This document shows, one piece after another, positions 39,447 through 48,433 of a DNA stretch of 64,000 nt. Source of the DNA: Thermoleophilum album (GTDB lineage: Bacteria; Actinomycetota; Thermoleophilia; Solirubrobacterales; Thermoleophilaceae); contig NZ_CP066171.1 in the NCBI RefSeq assembly GCF_028867705.1, forward strand, positions 620,001 to 684,000, in the 5' to 3' direction. The position numbers and the translations under genes were made by a program. Every line of letters starts with the position of its first letter. Within the stretch, counting starts at the first letter, position 1. Below the pieces are notes generated by a model. That model made no database searches, was not told the DNA's origin, and worked only from the letters and a program-made list of their open reading frames with translations.

Positions 39447-41090
39447 GTGGCGGGCAGGTGCCGACGCGAGGGACGGCGTCCGGTCGGCGTAACCGGATCG
39501 GCGTGCGTGGCCATCGTCGTGCTGGTCGCGGCTCTTGCCGCGGCGCTACTGCAAACGGGGCGAGCGGCGCCCGCCGCGGCTGCCGAGCTACCGGCGGGCG
39601 CGCGCCTCGTGCGCGTCGCGCCGCCCGCCGCCGACCCGAACGGGGCGAGCGGCGAGCCGGCGCTCTCGGCCGACGGTCTCGTCGTTGCCTTTGCGACCGA
39701 CGCCTCGAACTTCGGCCCCGCCGACGGGAACGGTTTGCGCGACGTCTACACGTTCGACCTCGCAACCGGTCGCGCCGAGCTCGTCTCGGCGCGCGCCGAC
39801 GGCCAGGCGGCGAACGGCGTCTCGGGGACGCCGACGCTGAGTGGCGACGGACGGGTCGTCGCGTTCGTGACTGCCGCCGACAACCTCGTCCCAGTACCAC
39901 CCACGCAGAAGACGCTCGTAGTGGTGCGCGAGCGCGGCGGCGCTCCGCAGCTCGCCAGCCGGGCGATCGGCGGTGCCGCGCCCGACGGCGACTCCTTCCA
40001 GCCCGACATCTCGGCCGACGGCCGCTACGTCGTTTTCGCCTCCGCGGCCAGCAACCTCGTGCCGGGCGACACCAACCGCAAGACCGACGTGTTCGTCTAC
40101 GACCGGCTGCGCGCGACGGTCGCGCGCGTCAGCGTCTCGACGAGCGGCCGCCAGGCGAACGGCAACTCGTCCAATCCGCGCATCTCCGCCGATGGTCGCT
40201 ATGTCTGTTTCAGCTCGGCCGCGACGAACCTTGTGCGCGGCGACCGCAACCGCGTCCAGGACGTTCTCGTCCGCGACCTGCTTCGGGGGCGCACGGAGCG
40301 CGTCACGCTGTCGAGCACCGGCAAGGAGCAGAACGCCGCTCTCGCCCCGCCCTTCGCCCAGGTTTGCGATCTCTCGGCAGACGGACGCTACGTGGTGTTC
40401 GACAGCGACGCCACGAACCTCGTCCGCGGCGACGTCAACGGGCGCACCGACGTTTTCCTACGCGATCGCGCGCGCCGCCGGACGATCCTCGTCTCGCGCA
40501 CCGTGAGCGACGGACTCGGCTTGAGCGACAGCTTCAACCCGGCGATCTCGGGCGACGGGCGGACGGTGGTGTTTCAGTCGTTCGCCGAGAACCTCGCACC
40601 GCCCTTCGCGAGCCGCGAGCACGTCTACGTCCGAGGCGTCGGTAGCGGGGGCACGGCGACGCTCGACGAACCTGCCGCGGGACCGTTCGAGGAGTTCTGG
40701 CGCACGCCGTTGTACGTTCAACCGGCGATCGCGCAGGACGGCACCGTCGCCGCATTCGAATCGCGCCACAGCACGATCGTCGCCGGTGACACGAACGGGG
40801 TCGCCGACGTTTTCGTGCGCTCGGTCGCGCCGCCCGACACGCGCGCCGCCCGCCGGCTGCCTGGCGTCGTGCGGGGTCGCCGTGTGCGGCTCGTCGCGAC
40901 ATCGCCCGATCCGACGGCCGATCGGGCTCTGTGCCGGATCGACCGTCGCCGCCCCTTCCGTTGCCGGTTGCGCCGGACGATCGAGCTGCGCGGCTTGCGC
41001 CGCGGCCGCCACCGGCTGGTGGTGGCGGCGGGCGGCCCCGGCCGCTTGTACGACCGTGCGCCGCTCGTGTGGCGTTTCCGGGTGCGCTAG
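39447..41090 (+). CDS. Secreted PD40/TolB-type beta-propeller protein
   Basis: 547 residues from the GTG at 39447. A signal-type helix (VAIVVLVAALAAALLQTGRAAPAAAA) is followed by seven WD40-like PD40 repeats with the core ISADGRYVVFASAASNLVPGD and a closing DVFVYD strand, then a short Arg-rich C-terminal domain with two cysteines. Propellers of this type bind peptides or glycans at the surface. It is divergent from the LPFTG operon and probably shares its theme. It ends convergent to the GGDEF-EAL gene. Confidence 0.82.
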   Translation: MAGRCRREGRRPVGVTGSACVAIVVLVAALAAALLQTGRAAPAAAAELPAGARLVRVAPPAADPNGASGEPALSADGLVVAFATDASNFGPADGNGLRDVYTFDLATGRAELVSARADGQAANGVSGTPTLSGDGRVVAFVTAADNLVPVPPTQKTLVVVRERGGAPQLASRAIGGAAPDGDSFQPDISADGRYVVFASAASNLVPGDTNRKTDVFVYDRLRATVARVSVSTSGRQANGNSSNPRISADGRYVCFSSAATNLVRGDRNRVQDVLVRDLLRGRTERVTLSSTGKEQNAALAPPFAQVCDLSADGRYVVFDSDATNLVRGDVNGRTDVFLRDRARRRTILVSRTVSDGLGLSDSFNPAISGDGRTVVFQSFAENLAPPFASREHVYVRGVGSGGTATLDEPAAGPFEEFWRTPLYVQPAIAQDGTVAAFESRHSTIVAGDTNGVADVFVRSVAPPDTRAARRLPGVVRGRRVRLVATSPDPTADRALCRIDRRRPFRCRLRRTIELRGLRRGRHRLVVAAGGPGRLYDRAPLVWRFRVR

Positions 41091-41157
41091 ACCGATCGTG
41101 CGGGACAGCTCGGGCGCGTGCCAGCGGCCGGACGAGACGCGGGTGCCGGTCGCGGCG

Positions 41158-43173
41158 CTAGGCGGTAGCCGTGCGCTCGCGCACGAGCCGCTCGATCACC
41201 TCAGGTGGCGACGGCTTGCCGAGCAGGTATCCCTGCGCGATGTCGCAGCCGAGCTGGGCGAGCGTGTTCCACGCCGCCTCGTCCTCGACGCCCTCGGCCA
41301 CCACGCGCAGCCCGAGGTTGTGCCCGAGGTCGATCGTCGAGCGCACGATCACGCCGTTGTCGGGATCGCTGTTCATGCCGAGCACGAACGACTTGTCGAT
41401 CTTGAGGATCTCGACCGGCAGGCGCTTGAGGTAGCCGAGCGACGAGTTGCCGGAACCGAAGTCGTCGATCGCGACGCGGACCCCGAACTCGGTCAAGCGG
41501 TCGAGGACGGCGCGCGCCCGCGCCGGGTCGTCGAGGACCGTGTTCTCGGTGATCTCGAGCTCGAGCCGTGCCGGCTCGATGCCTGCCTCGTCGAGCAGCG
41601 CGCGCACCCGGTCCGGGAACTCGATGTCGAGCACGTCCAGCCCCGAGATGTTCACGGCTACACCGAGATCGACACCGCGCTCCTGCCACTCCCGGCACTG
41701 CGCGAGCGAGCGCCTGATCACGTAGGTGGTGAGCTCGCGGATGATGCCGGTGCGCTCGGCAAGGGGAATGAACTTGTCGGGGGTGAGCAGGCCGAGCTCC
41801 GGATGCTCCCAGCGCACGAGCGCCTCGCAGCTGCGGATCCGTCCGCTCTCGATGTCGGCTTGCGGCTGGTAAAGAACCGTGAGCGCGTCCTCGGCGATCG
41901 CGCGCCGCAGCTCGGCGGCCAGCGTCAGCCGCGCAGGGGAGTAGTCGTCGAGCGTGTCGTGGTAGACGACGAGGTCGCCGGCACTGGTGCTCGCTTGGAC
42001 GGCGATGTCGGCGCAGCGGACGAGTGTCTCGGGATCGCGCGCGTGGTCTGGGTATAGAGCGATGCCGATGCTGCACTGCATCTCGAGGTCAAGATCACCG
42101 ACGCGCTGCGGCTCCGCCACGATCTCGCGTAGACGTGCGGCGAGTCGCGCCGCGCCGTCGGTTCCGGCGACGCCGTGAGCGAGCACTCCGAACTCGTCCT
42201 CACCGAGCCGCGCGACGGTGTCGCGCGCGGGCATCTCCATCCTTAGCGTTCGGGCGATCCCGTTCAGCAAGCGGTCGCCGGCGCGGTGGCCGAGAGTGTC
42301 GTTGACCTCGCGGAAGCGCGCGAGGTCGACGATCGCGACAGCGAAGCGCGCCGCCGGCTCGGCCATCACCGCGGCGACACGGTCGCGGAACAGCGCGCGG
42401 TTCGGCAGGCCGGTCAGCGGGTCGTAGTAGGCGTGCCGTTGGATGGCCTGCACCTGCTCGCGCATCCGCCGTCCCGCGCGCACGAGGATCGGCAGCGTCG
42501 CCACGTACAGCGCAACGAGAACGAGCCCGAACATGGCCGCGAAAGCGGCGAGCTTGCGGCGCTCAGCACGCACGGCGGGCGCGAAGTCCTTGTACAGCTC
42601 GACGACCACCGGCACGCCACCGGCGGTGCGAGTGCGAACGTAGGCTTCGATCGCCTTCTGGGTGTTGTCGCCGACTGCGATCGTCGCGATCCGCGTCGTG
42701 CTGCCGCGGCGCATCGCTTGGCGCACGGCGTCCGGCCGCTCGGAGGGGCCGCCCACCTCGGCGCGGCGCGTCGAGTACCAGATCCGGCCTTCAGCCGAGT
42801 GGACCTTGAGTCGCAAAGCGCCATCGGACAGCGCGCTGCGGCGCACGGTCCGGTCGAACGTGGCGCTGGTCGCCTGCCGCGCAGCGCCCTCCGCAGTCTT
42901 GCTGCGCAGAGCCGGCGCGACGATCACGTGCGCGACCAGCCGCGCCTGACGGACTGCCTCCGCGCGGGCACGAGAAACCGCCCAGCTGCCGGCGAGCACG
43001 ACAGCGAGAGCTGCGATTCCCAAGAAGGCGAGCGACACGTACAGCGTGAAGCGGGCCGTGAGCCGGGGGGTGCGCTCGGTAGCGCGGCGCCGGATGTTCC
43101 TTGGCTGCGCCGGTCCGGACGGATCGCTTACGGCTGCGGCTGCCGCGGGCTGCTGCGGTGCTTCCTTGCCCAC
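41158..43173 (-). CDS. Membrane GGDEF-EAL protein, probably c-di-GMP phosphodiesterase
   Basis: 671 residues. Two membrane helices (about 44-66 and 208-228) flank an external sensor domain of 140 residues. The GGDEF domain (about 245-405) carries GEDEF instead of GGDEF and has no RxxD inhibitory site, so cyclase activity is doubtful. The EAL domain (about 420-665) has CEALVRWEHPELG, the Glu of ITENTVLDD, IDDFGSGNSSLGYLKRLP and IAEGVE-like VVAEGVED, all needed for phosphodiesterase action. The protein should lower c-di-GMP in response to an external signal. AAGGGAAAGAG precedes the GTG start. Confidence 0.9.
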   Translation of the reverse strand: MGKEAPQQPAAAAAVSDPSGPAQPRNIRRRATERTPRLTARFTLYVSLAFLGIAALAVVLAGSWAVSRARAEAVRQARLVAHVIVAPALRSKTAEGAARQATSATFDRTVRRSALSDGALRLKVHSAEGRIWYSTRRAEVGGPSERPDAVRQAMRRGSTTRIATIAVGDNTQKAIEAYVRTRTAGGVPVVVELYKDFAPAVRAERRKLAAFAAMFGLVLVALYVATLPILVRAGRRMREQVQAIQRHAYYDPLTGLPNRALFRDRVAAVMAEPAARFAVAIVDLARFREVNDTLGHRAGDRLLNGIARTLRMEMPARDTVARLGEDEFGVLAHGVAGTDGAARLAARLREIVAEPQRVGDLDLEMQCSIGIALYPDHARDPETLVRCADIAVQASTSAGDLVVYHDTLDDYSPARLTLAAELRRAIAEDALTVLYQPQADIESGRIRSCEALVRWEHPELGLLTPDKFIPLAERTGIIRELTTYVIRRSLAQCREWQERGVDLGVAVNISGLDVLDIEFPDRVRALLDEAGIEPARLELEITENTVLDDPARARAVLDRLTEFGVRVAIDDFGSGNSSLGYLKRLPVEILKIDKSFVLGMNSDPDNGVIVRSTIDLGHNLGLRVVAEGVEDEAAWNTLAQLGCDIAQGYLLGKPSPPEVIERLVRERTATA

Positions 43174-43205
43174 CTGATCTCTTTCCCTTGAGAGCTACGC
43201 GTTAC

Positions 43206-44780
43206 CTATCGGCGCTTGTTCGAGTCGCTTGAGCGAGGTGTAAACCGCACCGTGACGCGCACCGTGCGGCCGGGCGCGAAGCGCGTTTTTACGGCGATGC
43301 CGACGGAAGCGGTCGCAGCCCGCCGCGCACTGCGGCGGAAGATGAAGCGCAGCCGGTTCGTGCCGGCCCGCCTCGCTTCGGCGCGGCTGTGTTCTGGCAG
43401 CCGCCGCCAGACGCTCACCTCGACCGTGACGACCCCTGGGCTGGGCGCGTGCCATCGGGCTGCGACCGTGTGCGGCAAGCGACCGCTGCGGCGCAGGTGG
43501 CGGGCGATCGCGTGCGCCAGCGTTCTGGCGAGAGTTCTCGTGGCACGCGCGGTGGGGGAACGCTGGGTCGTGCCGACCGCCGCCCGCGCCGCCCGTGCGA
43601 GTGCAGCTGTCGGGCACTCCGGCTCGGAGCACAGGAACGGCGAGCGTGCGACGTTCCAATGGGTGGCGAGGTAGCTGCCGCTCGCCGGCGCGGGCGCGAA
43701 GTAGTCGTCGCGCCCGCAGTCGAGGCGGGGTAGTGGCGCTGCTTCGCAGCGAGGCGGTGGCAGCGGGTGCGGGACCCGTGGCCCGCCATCGTCGTAACAC
43801 ATCACATCGTGTTCGTCGAAGCAGTGTCCGGCGCCCGTCGCGTGCGGCGCCGAGTCCTGCACGGCGCCGAGGGTGTGCGTCAGTTCGTGCAGAGCGGTTA
43901 GCGTCCGGGCGCGCGTGAACTCGTCAGAGCCGTCGCCGAGCACGAAGCCGTAGAAGCCGCCGCGCTCGGCCTCGTTGTTCGCCGGCGAGTCGTCGCTCGG
44001 CATCGTCGCGACGCCGGTCGCGTTCCCGTTTGTGTCGAGACCGTCGACGTACACCAGGTAGTTGCGCCGGCTGCCGAGCGCCGGGGCGAGATCGCGAGCG
44101 AGGCGCAGAGCAGCGTGGCCCGGATCGCGCGGGTAGGCGCTCGCGGGGTGCGGCAGCTGGACCTTGCGGACGTCGACGAAGTTGCCGCCGCAGTCGGTGC
44201 CGAGGTCGAAGCGTGGCACGACGCGGCCGCCGCTCTCGAGCGCGTAGAAGCTGCGAATCACGGCCACGTCGCGTTGAATCAGGTCGGAGTAGACGCCGAA
44301 GCGGTCCTCGCCGTCGGCAGGGAAGGCGTAGACGACCTTCACCGTCGTTGCGCGTGCCGGCCCGTACTCGCCGAACGTCGGCGTGCCACACCAGTCGTCG
44401 GCCGCAGCAGCGTGAGCAGTTGCCGCTCGCGCACGTGCTGGAAGCAGCTGCTGCAAGTGCGCCTCCGTGTTGCCCGACAGATCGTCACTGTGAGCGACGA
44501 CGCGCGGCGCGCGACCTTCCACCGATGCCGCGACGAGGGGAAGAGCGAGGGCGGCGAACGCCATGACGGTGGGCACTAGCGCCCAGGCTCGGCCGTCTAG
44601 CAGGGGCGCCAACCACCGTCGGTGCGCATCCGCGGCCGGTTCGGTGCCTTGCGCGGGTTCGAAGCCGTCGTGCGCGGCCGCCGCGCACGTGACCGGGACG
44701 GCGGCTGTACCGGCCGCCTCGGTCGCCGCTCTCTCTTCGCTCCTTGCTCCGCTCTCGCGGCCGTCCTTGGCCTTTGACAC
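43206..44780 (-). CDS. Membrane-anchored metzincin-like zinc protease
   Basis: 524 residues. A cytoplasmic head of about 60 residues and one membrane helix (ALVPTVMAFAALALPLVAAS) place the rest outside. The zinc site is LTALHELTHTLGAVQDSAPH, which fits the HExxH-xxGxx...H metzincin pattern with an expanded spacing to the third His. A Met-turn-like DVMCY follows, with several cysteines around GHCFDEHD and MCYDDGG. The C-terminal 120 residues are an Arg-rich beta domain like those of other exported proteins here. The substrate is unknown. The GTG start is preceded by GGGAGG. Confidence 0.75.
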   Translation of the reverse strand: MSKAKDGRESGARSEERAATEAAGTAAVPVTCAAAAHDGFEPAQGTEPAADAHRRWLAPLLDGRAWALVPTVMAFAALALPLVAASVEGRAPRVVAHSDDLSGNTEAHLQQLLPARARAATAHAAAADDWCGTPTFGEYGPARATTVKVVYAFPADGEDRFGVYSDLIQRDVAVIRSFYALESGGRVVPRFDLGTDCGGNFVDVRKVQLPHPASAYPRDPGHAALRLARDLAPALGSRRNYLVYVDGLDTNGNATGVATMPSDDSPANNEAERGGFYGFVLGDGSDEFTRARTLTALHELTHTLGAVQDSAPHATGAGHCFDEHDVMCYDDGGPRVPHPLPPPRCEAAPLPRLDCGRDDYFAPAPASGSYLATHWNVARSPFLCSEPECPTAALARAARAAVGTTQRSPTARATRTLARTLAHAIARHLRRSGRLPHTVAARWHAPSPGVVTVEVSVWRRLPEHSRAEARRAGTNRLRFIFRRSARRAATASVGIAVKTRFAPGRTVRVTVRFTPRSSDSNKRR

Positions 44781-44948
44781 GGCGCCTCCCGCGCCCTCGC
44801 CGCGTGTATGTCGCTCTGACCCCTGCTCGGCGACCAGGTCGAGGGCATCGGCCCTGCCGGCGCTCCGGCCTCCCGCTCGCCGGTGGCGCCAGCTTCGAGC
44901 TCTGATCGCGCCCCGGTAGACGTCGGGCGTCGGGCGCTCTTTAGCGGC

Positions 44949-45010
44949 GGTGGACCGATGGCCGAGAGCGGGGCGCAGCTCTTAAAGCTCCCAAAGGCAT
45001 CGGTCCCACC
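44949..45010. repeat. Long imperfect inverted repeat with inner hairpin
   Basis: Arms 44949-44963 (GGTGGACCGATGGCC) and 44996-45010 (GGCATCGGTCCCACC) are almost fully complementary, and the 32-nt loop contains a second palindrome AGCTCTTAAAGCT. It lies in the roughly 300-nt region between the divergent protease and ccmE genes; the rest of that region shows nothing I can name. It could be a structured RNA leader or a two-site operator. Confidence 0.55.
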
Positions 45011-45084
45011 CGCCCGGTCGCCTCCACCCGCCCGCCGGTAAGCGCCCGCCACCGCCGCCCGTAGCTGTCACAATGCTTGCCGCG

Positions 45085-45504
45085 ATGGATGTCCGCCGCA
45101 GGCGCTCGCTACGGCTGGTGGTGGCGCTCACCTGCGCCGTGTTGCTAGCGGGTGCGCTGCTCTACACGAGCTTCGGGTCGGCGACCGAGGCGACTTCGCC
45201 GTCGGACGTGCTCGACGGGCGCGCACGCGGCGAGGTACAGCTCGCCGGCGTCGTGGTGCGCGATTCGGTCGAGCGCCGCGGTGACACGTTGCGTTTCCGC
45301 ATCCGCGACCGCGGCGGCCGTCGGTCGCTTGCGGTCGTCTACCGCGGCCTAGTGCCCGACCCTTTCCGGGAGGGGCGCGAGGTGATCGTCTCGGGGCGGA
45401 TGCGCGGGGGTGTCTTCGTGGCCGAGCGCGACTCGCTGATCACGAAGTGTCCGTCGAAGTACACCAAGGAGCGCAAGCCCGCCCCCGCTCGGGAGTCGTC
45501 CTAG
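45085..45504 (+). CDS. ccmE: CcmE haem chaperone, CxxxY type
   Basis: 139 residues from the ATG at 45085 (an ATG at 45073 overlaps a -10-like CACAAT). An N-terminal membrane helix (LRLVVALTCAVLLAGALLYTSF) anchors an OB-fold domain (VQLAGVVVRDSVERRGDTLRFRIRD, VVYRGLVPDPFREGREVIVSG, FVAERDSLITKCPSKY). CcmE carries haem from CcmC/D to CcmF. The usual haem-binding His of HxxxY is replaced by Cys122 in CPSKY, the CxxxY form known from archaea and some bacteria. ccmF follows after 1 nt. Confidence 0.9.
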   Translation: MDVRRRRSLRLVVALTCAVLLAGALLYTSFGSATEATSPSDVLDGRARGEVQLAGVVVRDSVERRGDTLRFRIRDRGGRRSLAVVYRGLVPDPFREGREVIVSGRMRGGVFVAERDSLITKCPSKYTKERKPAPARESS

Positions 45505-45505
45505 C

Positions 45506-47827
45506 GTGGCTGCTCTGGGCGCCGGCATCCTCCTAGCGGCGCTCGCGGTTGCGGTAACCGGCGTCGCTCTGGCAGTTGCGGCGCGTCGCAGCGGCCGCCA
45601 CGAGTACGTAGCCGCGGCACGCCGTGCCGTCTACGCCCTGGCGGCGCTCCTCGCTACGGCGTTCGTCCTCGCCGAGATCGCCTACCTGCGCTCCGACCTG
45701 TCGCTGGCGATGGTCGCCGAGTCGTCGTCGACCGACACGCCGACCTTCTACAAGCTGACGGCGATCTGGTCGACCCAGGAGGGCTCGCTGCTGTTCTGGG
45801 TGCTGCTGCTCGCTCTCTACTCCGCCGTCGCCTTGCGTCTCGCACGCGGCCGCCTACGCGACGCCACGCCGGTGGCGATCGCCCTGCTCTCGTCGCTCGC
45901 CACCTTCTTCCTCGCACTGCTCGTGTTCTGGGAGAGCCCGTTCGCCGAGTTGCGGCCGGCGGCCGCCGAAGGCAACGGCCTGAACCCGTTGCTGCGCCAC
46001 CCGGCGATGATGTTCCACCCGCCGATGCTCTACCTCGGCTACGTCGGGTTCGCGATTCCGTTCGCGTTCTGCGTCGGTTCGCTGTGGGTGGGGCGCACCG
46101 GCGCCGAGTGGATCGCGCTGACGCGGCGCTTCGCGCTCGCTGCCTGGACGTTCCTGAGCGCGGGGATCCTGCTCGGCGCGCTGTGGTCGTACGGCGAGCT
46201 TGGCTGGGGTGGCTACTGGGCGTGGGATCCGGTCGAGAACGCTTCGCTGATGCCCTGGCTCACCGGCACCGCGCTGATCCACTCGGTGATGGTGCAGGAG
46301 CGGCGGCGGATGCTGGCCGTGTGGAACGCGGCGCTCGTGTGCGCCACCTTCGTGCTCGCGATCACCGGCACCTTCCTGGTCCGCTCGGGCGTGCTGAGCT
46401 CGATCCACGCGTTCGGCGACTCCACCGTCGGTCCCCAGTTCCTCGCGTTGATCGCGGGCACCACCGCACTTTCGGCGTGGCTCGTGGCGCGCCGCGCGCC
46501 GGCGCTGCGTGCGGCAGGTCGCATCGAGTCGTGGCTGTCGCGCGAAGCGCTGTTCTTGGTCAACAACCTGCTGCTCGTAGGCCTCGCGCTGGTGGTGCTG
46601 TGGGGGACCTTCTTTCCCCTGGTCTCCGAGGCGGTGAGCGGGCGTCGGGCCACCCTCGGCCCGCCCTGGTTCGCGGCAGCGACGCGTCCACTGGCGGTCG
46701 CGTTGGTTTTGGTGACAGCGCTGGGCACGGCGGCGGCGTGGCGGCGTGTGCGTCCGCGCGCGCTCCTGCTGGCGCTGGCTCCGGGACTCGTGGCTGCCAT
46801 GGCAGCGGTCGCAGCGGGTGCGCCGCTCGGTCTTCTCGACCGTCCGGCGGCGGCGACGATGGTGGTGGCGTGCGCGCTGCTTGGCGGCGTCGTCGCCGGC
46901 GAGCTGGTGCGCGGGGCGCGCGCTCGCCGGCGCGCGCTCGGCGAACCGCTGCCGCTCGCGGCGCTGCGCCTCGTCTCTCGCAACCGCCGCCGCTACGGCG
47001 GTTTTCTGGTGCACGCGGGCATCGCTCTGTTGCTGGTCGGGATAGCGGTGTCGTCGTCGTTCCCCGAGCGCCGCGACGTGCGCTTGCGCCCGGGCGAGGC
47101 GGTGACGGTTGGTGGCTACACGGTCCGCTACCTCGAGCCGACGGCGTATGTGCTCGAAGATCCCTCGGGCACGGGAGCTCCGGTGGTGCTCGGCGCTCGG
47201 CTCGAGGCGCAGCGCGGCAGCGAGCGAGTGCGGCTCGAGCCGGCGCGCAACTTCTACCCCTCGCGCGCAGGTAACGGCATCATCGCTAGCTACTTCGAAG
47301 GCGAGGCGACGAGCGAGGTAGCGCTGCGCAGCTCGCTCGTGCGCGACCTCTGGGTCGCGGTGCGCCCCGACGTGTCCGGGCTCGTCGCGGTCGCGCGCGG
47401 ACTCGACCGGCGGCTGCACACCCCAACGCCGATGCAGCAACTGAGGGCCCTGGCCGCCCTCGCAGAGATCTATCGGCGCGACCCGCCGCCGGCGGCGTTC
47501 CGCGTGCTCGTCTCGCCGCTCGTCGCTTGGATCTGGGTCGGTGCCGGGATCGCGCTGTGCGGGGCGCTGCTTGCCCTCTGGCCACGTTCGCGGCGTTGGG
47601 TTCGCCGCCCGCTGGCCGATGCCCGGGCTAGCGAGCCATCGCGCAACGGCAGCGCCCGCAGCGGGCGCCCGGCGGCGGACGCACGTCCGCTGGTCGGAGC
47701 CCGCCTTGGCGGCAACGGCAACGGCGATGGCGGCACGGGGGGGCCCGGCTGCGGCGATGGCGGCCTAGGGAGCAGCCGCGAAGCGCAAGTAGCTGGCGAG
47801 CCTCCGACGGTCGTGGAGCGGCGCTGA
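45506..47827 (+). CDS. ccmF: CcmF cytochrome c haem lyase subunit
   Basis: 773 residues with about 14 hydrophobic helices. The haem-handling signature WGGYWAWDPVENA lies near residue 238, preceded by the conserved HPPMLYLGYVG, and a periplasmic beta domain sits before the last helix. CcmF joins haem to the cysteines of apocytochrome c with CcmH/I. The C-terminal 80 residues are a Gly/Arg-rich tail without family similarity. It is tightly packed between ccmE (1-nt gap) and a CcmI-like gene (7-nt gap). Confidence 0.95.
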   Translation: MAALGAGILLAALAVAVTGVALAVAARRSGRHEYVAAARRAVYALAALLATAFVLAEIAYLRSDLSLAMVAESSSTDTPTFYKLTAIWSTQEGSLLFWVLLLALYSAVALRLARGRLRDATPVAIALLSSLATFFLALLVFWESPFAELRPAAAEGNGLNPLLRHPAMMFHPPMLYLGYVGFAIPFAFCVGSLWVGRTGAEWIALTRRFALAAWTFLSAGILLGALWSYGELGWGGYWAWDPVENASLMPWLTGTALIHSVMVQERRRMLAVWNAALVCATFVLAITGTFLVRSGVLSSIHAFGDSTVGPQFLALIAGTTALSAWLVARRAPALRAAGRIESWLSREALFLVNNLLLVGLALVVLWGTFFPLVSEAVSGRRATLGPPWFAAATRPLAVALVLVTALGTAAAWRRVRPRALLLALAPGLVAAMAAVAAGAPLGLLDRPAAATMVVACALLGGVVAGELVRGARARRRALGEPLPLAALRLVSRNRRRYGGFLVHAGIALLLVGIAVSSSFPERRDVRLRPGEAVTVGGYTVRYLEPTAYVLEDPSGTGAPVVLGARLEAQRGSERVRLEPARNFYPSRAGNGIIASYFEGEATSEVALRSSLVRDLWVAVRPDVSGLVAVARGLDRRLHTPTPMQQLRALAALAEIYRRDPPPAAFRVLVSPLVAWIWVGAGIALCGALLALWPRSRRWVRRPLADARASEPSRNGSARSGRPAADARPLVGARLGGNGNGDGGTGGPGCGDGGLGSSREAQVAGEPPTVVERR

Positions 47828-47834
47828 CCGCAAG

Positions 47835-48203
47835 GTGGAGGTGCTCGTCGCACTCATCCTCCTGGCGCTCGTGGCTCCCTTCGTAGTGTGGCCGCTCGGC
47901 CGGCGCGACCGCACCGGGAACTTGCGGGCGGGAGCGACGAACGAAGCGAGCGACGCCGCCGCCAGCGTTCAGGCTGCCGCCGCCCGTGCCCGGGGCGCCA
48001 CCGCTCGCGCGCAGGGCACCGCCGCCGCGCTCGCCGACCTCGTCGCCGAGCGCGACCAGAAGCTCGCGCAGCTTGCCGAGCTCCGGCTCGACGGCGCTCT
48101 GGGAAAGCTCGATCCACAGCTGCTACGCGACCAGGAGCGGCAACTGCGCGCCGAGATCAGCGCGCTGATCGAACAAATCGAGGCCGAGCGGCGGCTAAGC
48201 TGA
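47835..48203 (+). CDS. CcmI-like short membrane protein
   Basis: 122 residues: one N-terminal membrane helix (EVLVALILLALVAPFVVWPL), an Ala-rich linker, then a helical segment LVAERDQKLAQLAELRLDGALGKLDPQLLRDQERQLRAEI, which resembles the cytoplasmic helix of CcmI (LExERDxALAxLxELxxDxALGKL pattern). CcmI helps deliver apocytochrome to CcmF/H. The periplasmic TPR domain of full CcmI is missing. The position directly after ccmF supports the call. Confidence 0.65.
   Translation: MEVLVALILLALVAPFVVWPLGRRDRTGNLRAGATNEASDAAASVQAAAARARGATARAQGTAAALADLVAERDQKLAQLAELRLDGALGKLDPQLLRDQERQLRAEISALIEQIEAERRLS
48196..48201 (+). promoter_or_regulatory. Leaderless-type -10 element TAAGCT
   Basis: TAAGCT lies 7 nt before the GTG of secG at 48209 and overlaps the end of the CcmI-like gene. 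Confidence 0.5.
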
Positions 48204-48208
48204 GCGGC

Positions 48209-48433
48209 GTGGAAGCCGTCCTCAGCGCCGCCCTCGTTCTCGTCTCCGCGCTCCTCATCGCGCTCGTCCTGATGCACTCGGGTCGCGACTCCGGCTTGTC
48301 GGGCGCGTTCGGGGTCGGCACCGGGCAAGGGCCGCTGGGCGGGGGCTCGCTCGTCGAGCGCAACCTCAACCGCTGGACGATCGCGATCGCGATCGTCTAC
48401 GTCGGCCTCGTCGTCGCGCTGCTCAAGATCTAG
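48209..48433 (+). CDS. secG: Preprotein translocase subunit SecG
   Basis: 74 residues with two membrane helices (LSAALVLVSALLIALVLM and WTIAIAIVYVGLVVALL) separated by the Gly-rich, conserved loop HSGRDSGLSGAFGVG. SecG assists SecYE in protein export. In many Actinomycetota it follows tpiA; here it lies after the ccm genes and probably has its own leaderless promoter. Confidence 0.88.
   Translation: MEAVLSAALVLVSALLIALVLMHSGRDSGLSGAFGVGTGQGPLGGGSLVERNLNRWTIAIAIVYVGLVVALLKI

Noticed and set aside
44949-45010. c-di-GMP riboswitch before ccmE or the protease
   Set aside because: I could not find the GCAAA-type tetraloop receptor or the GGGACGCAAAGCC-like core on either strand.
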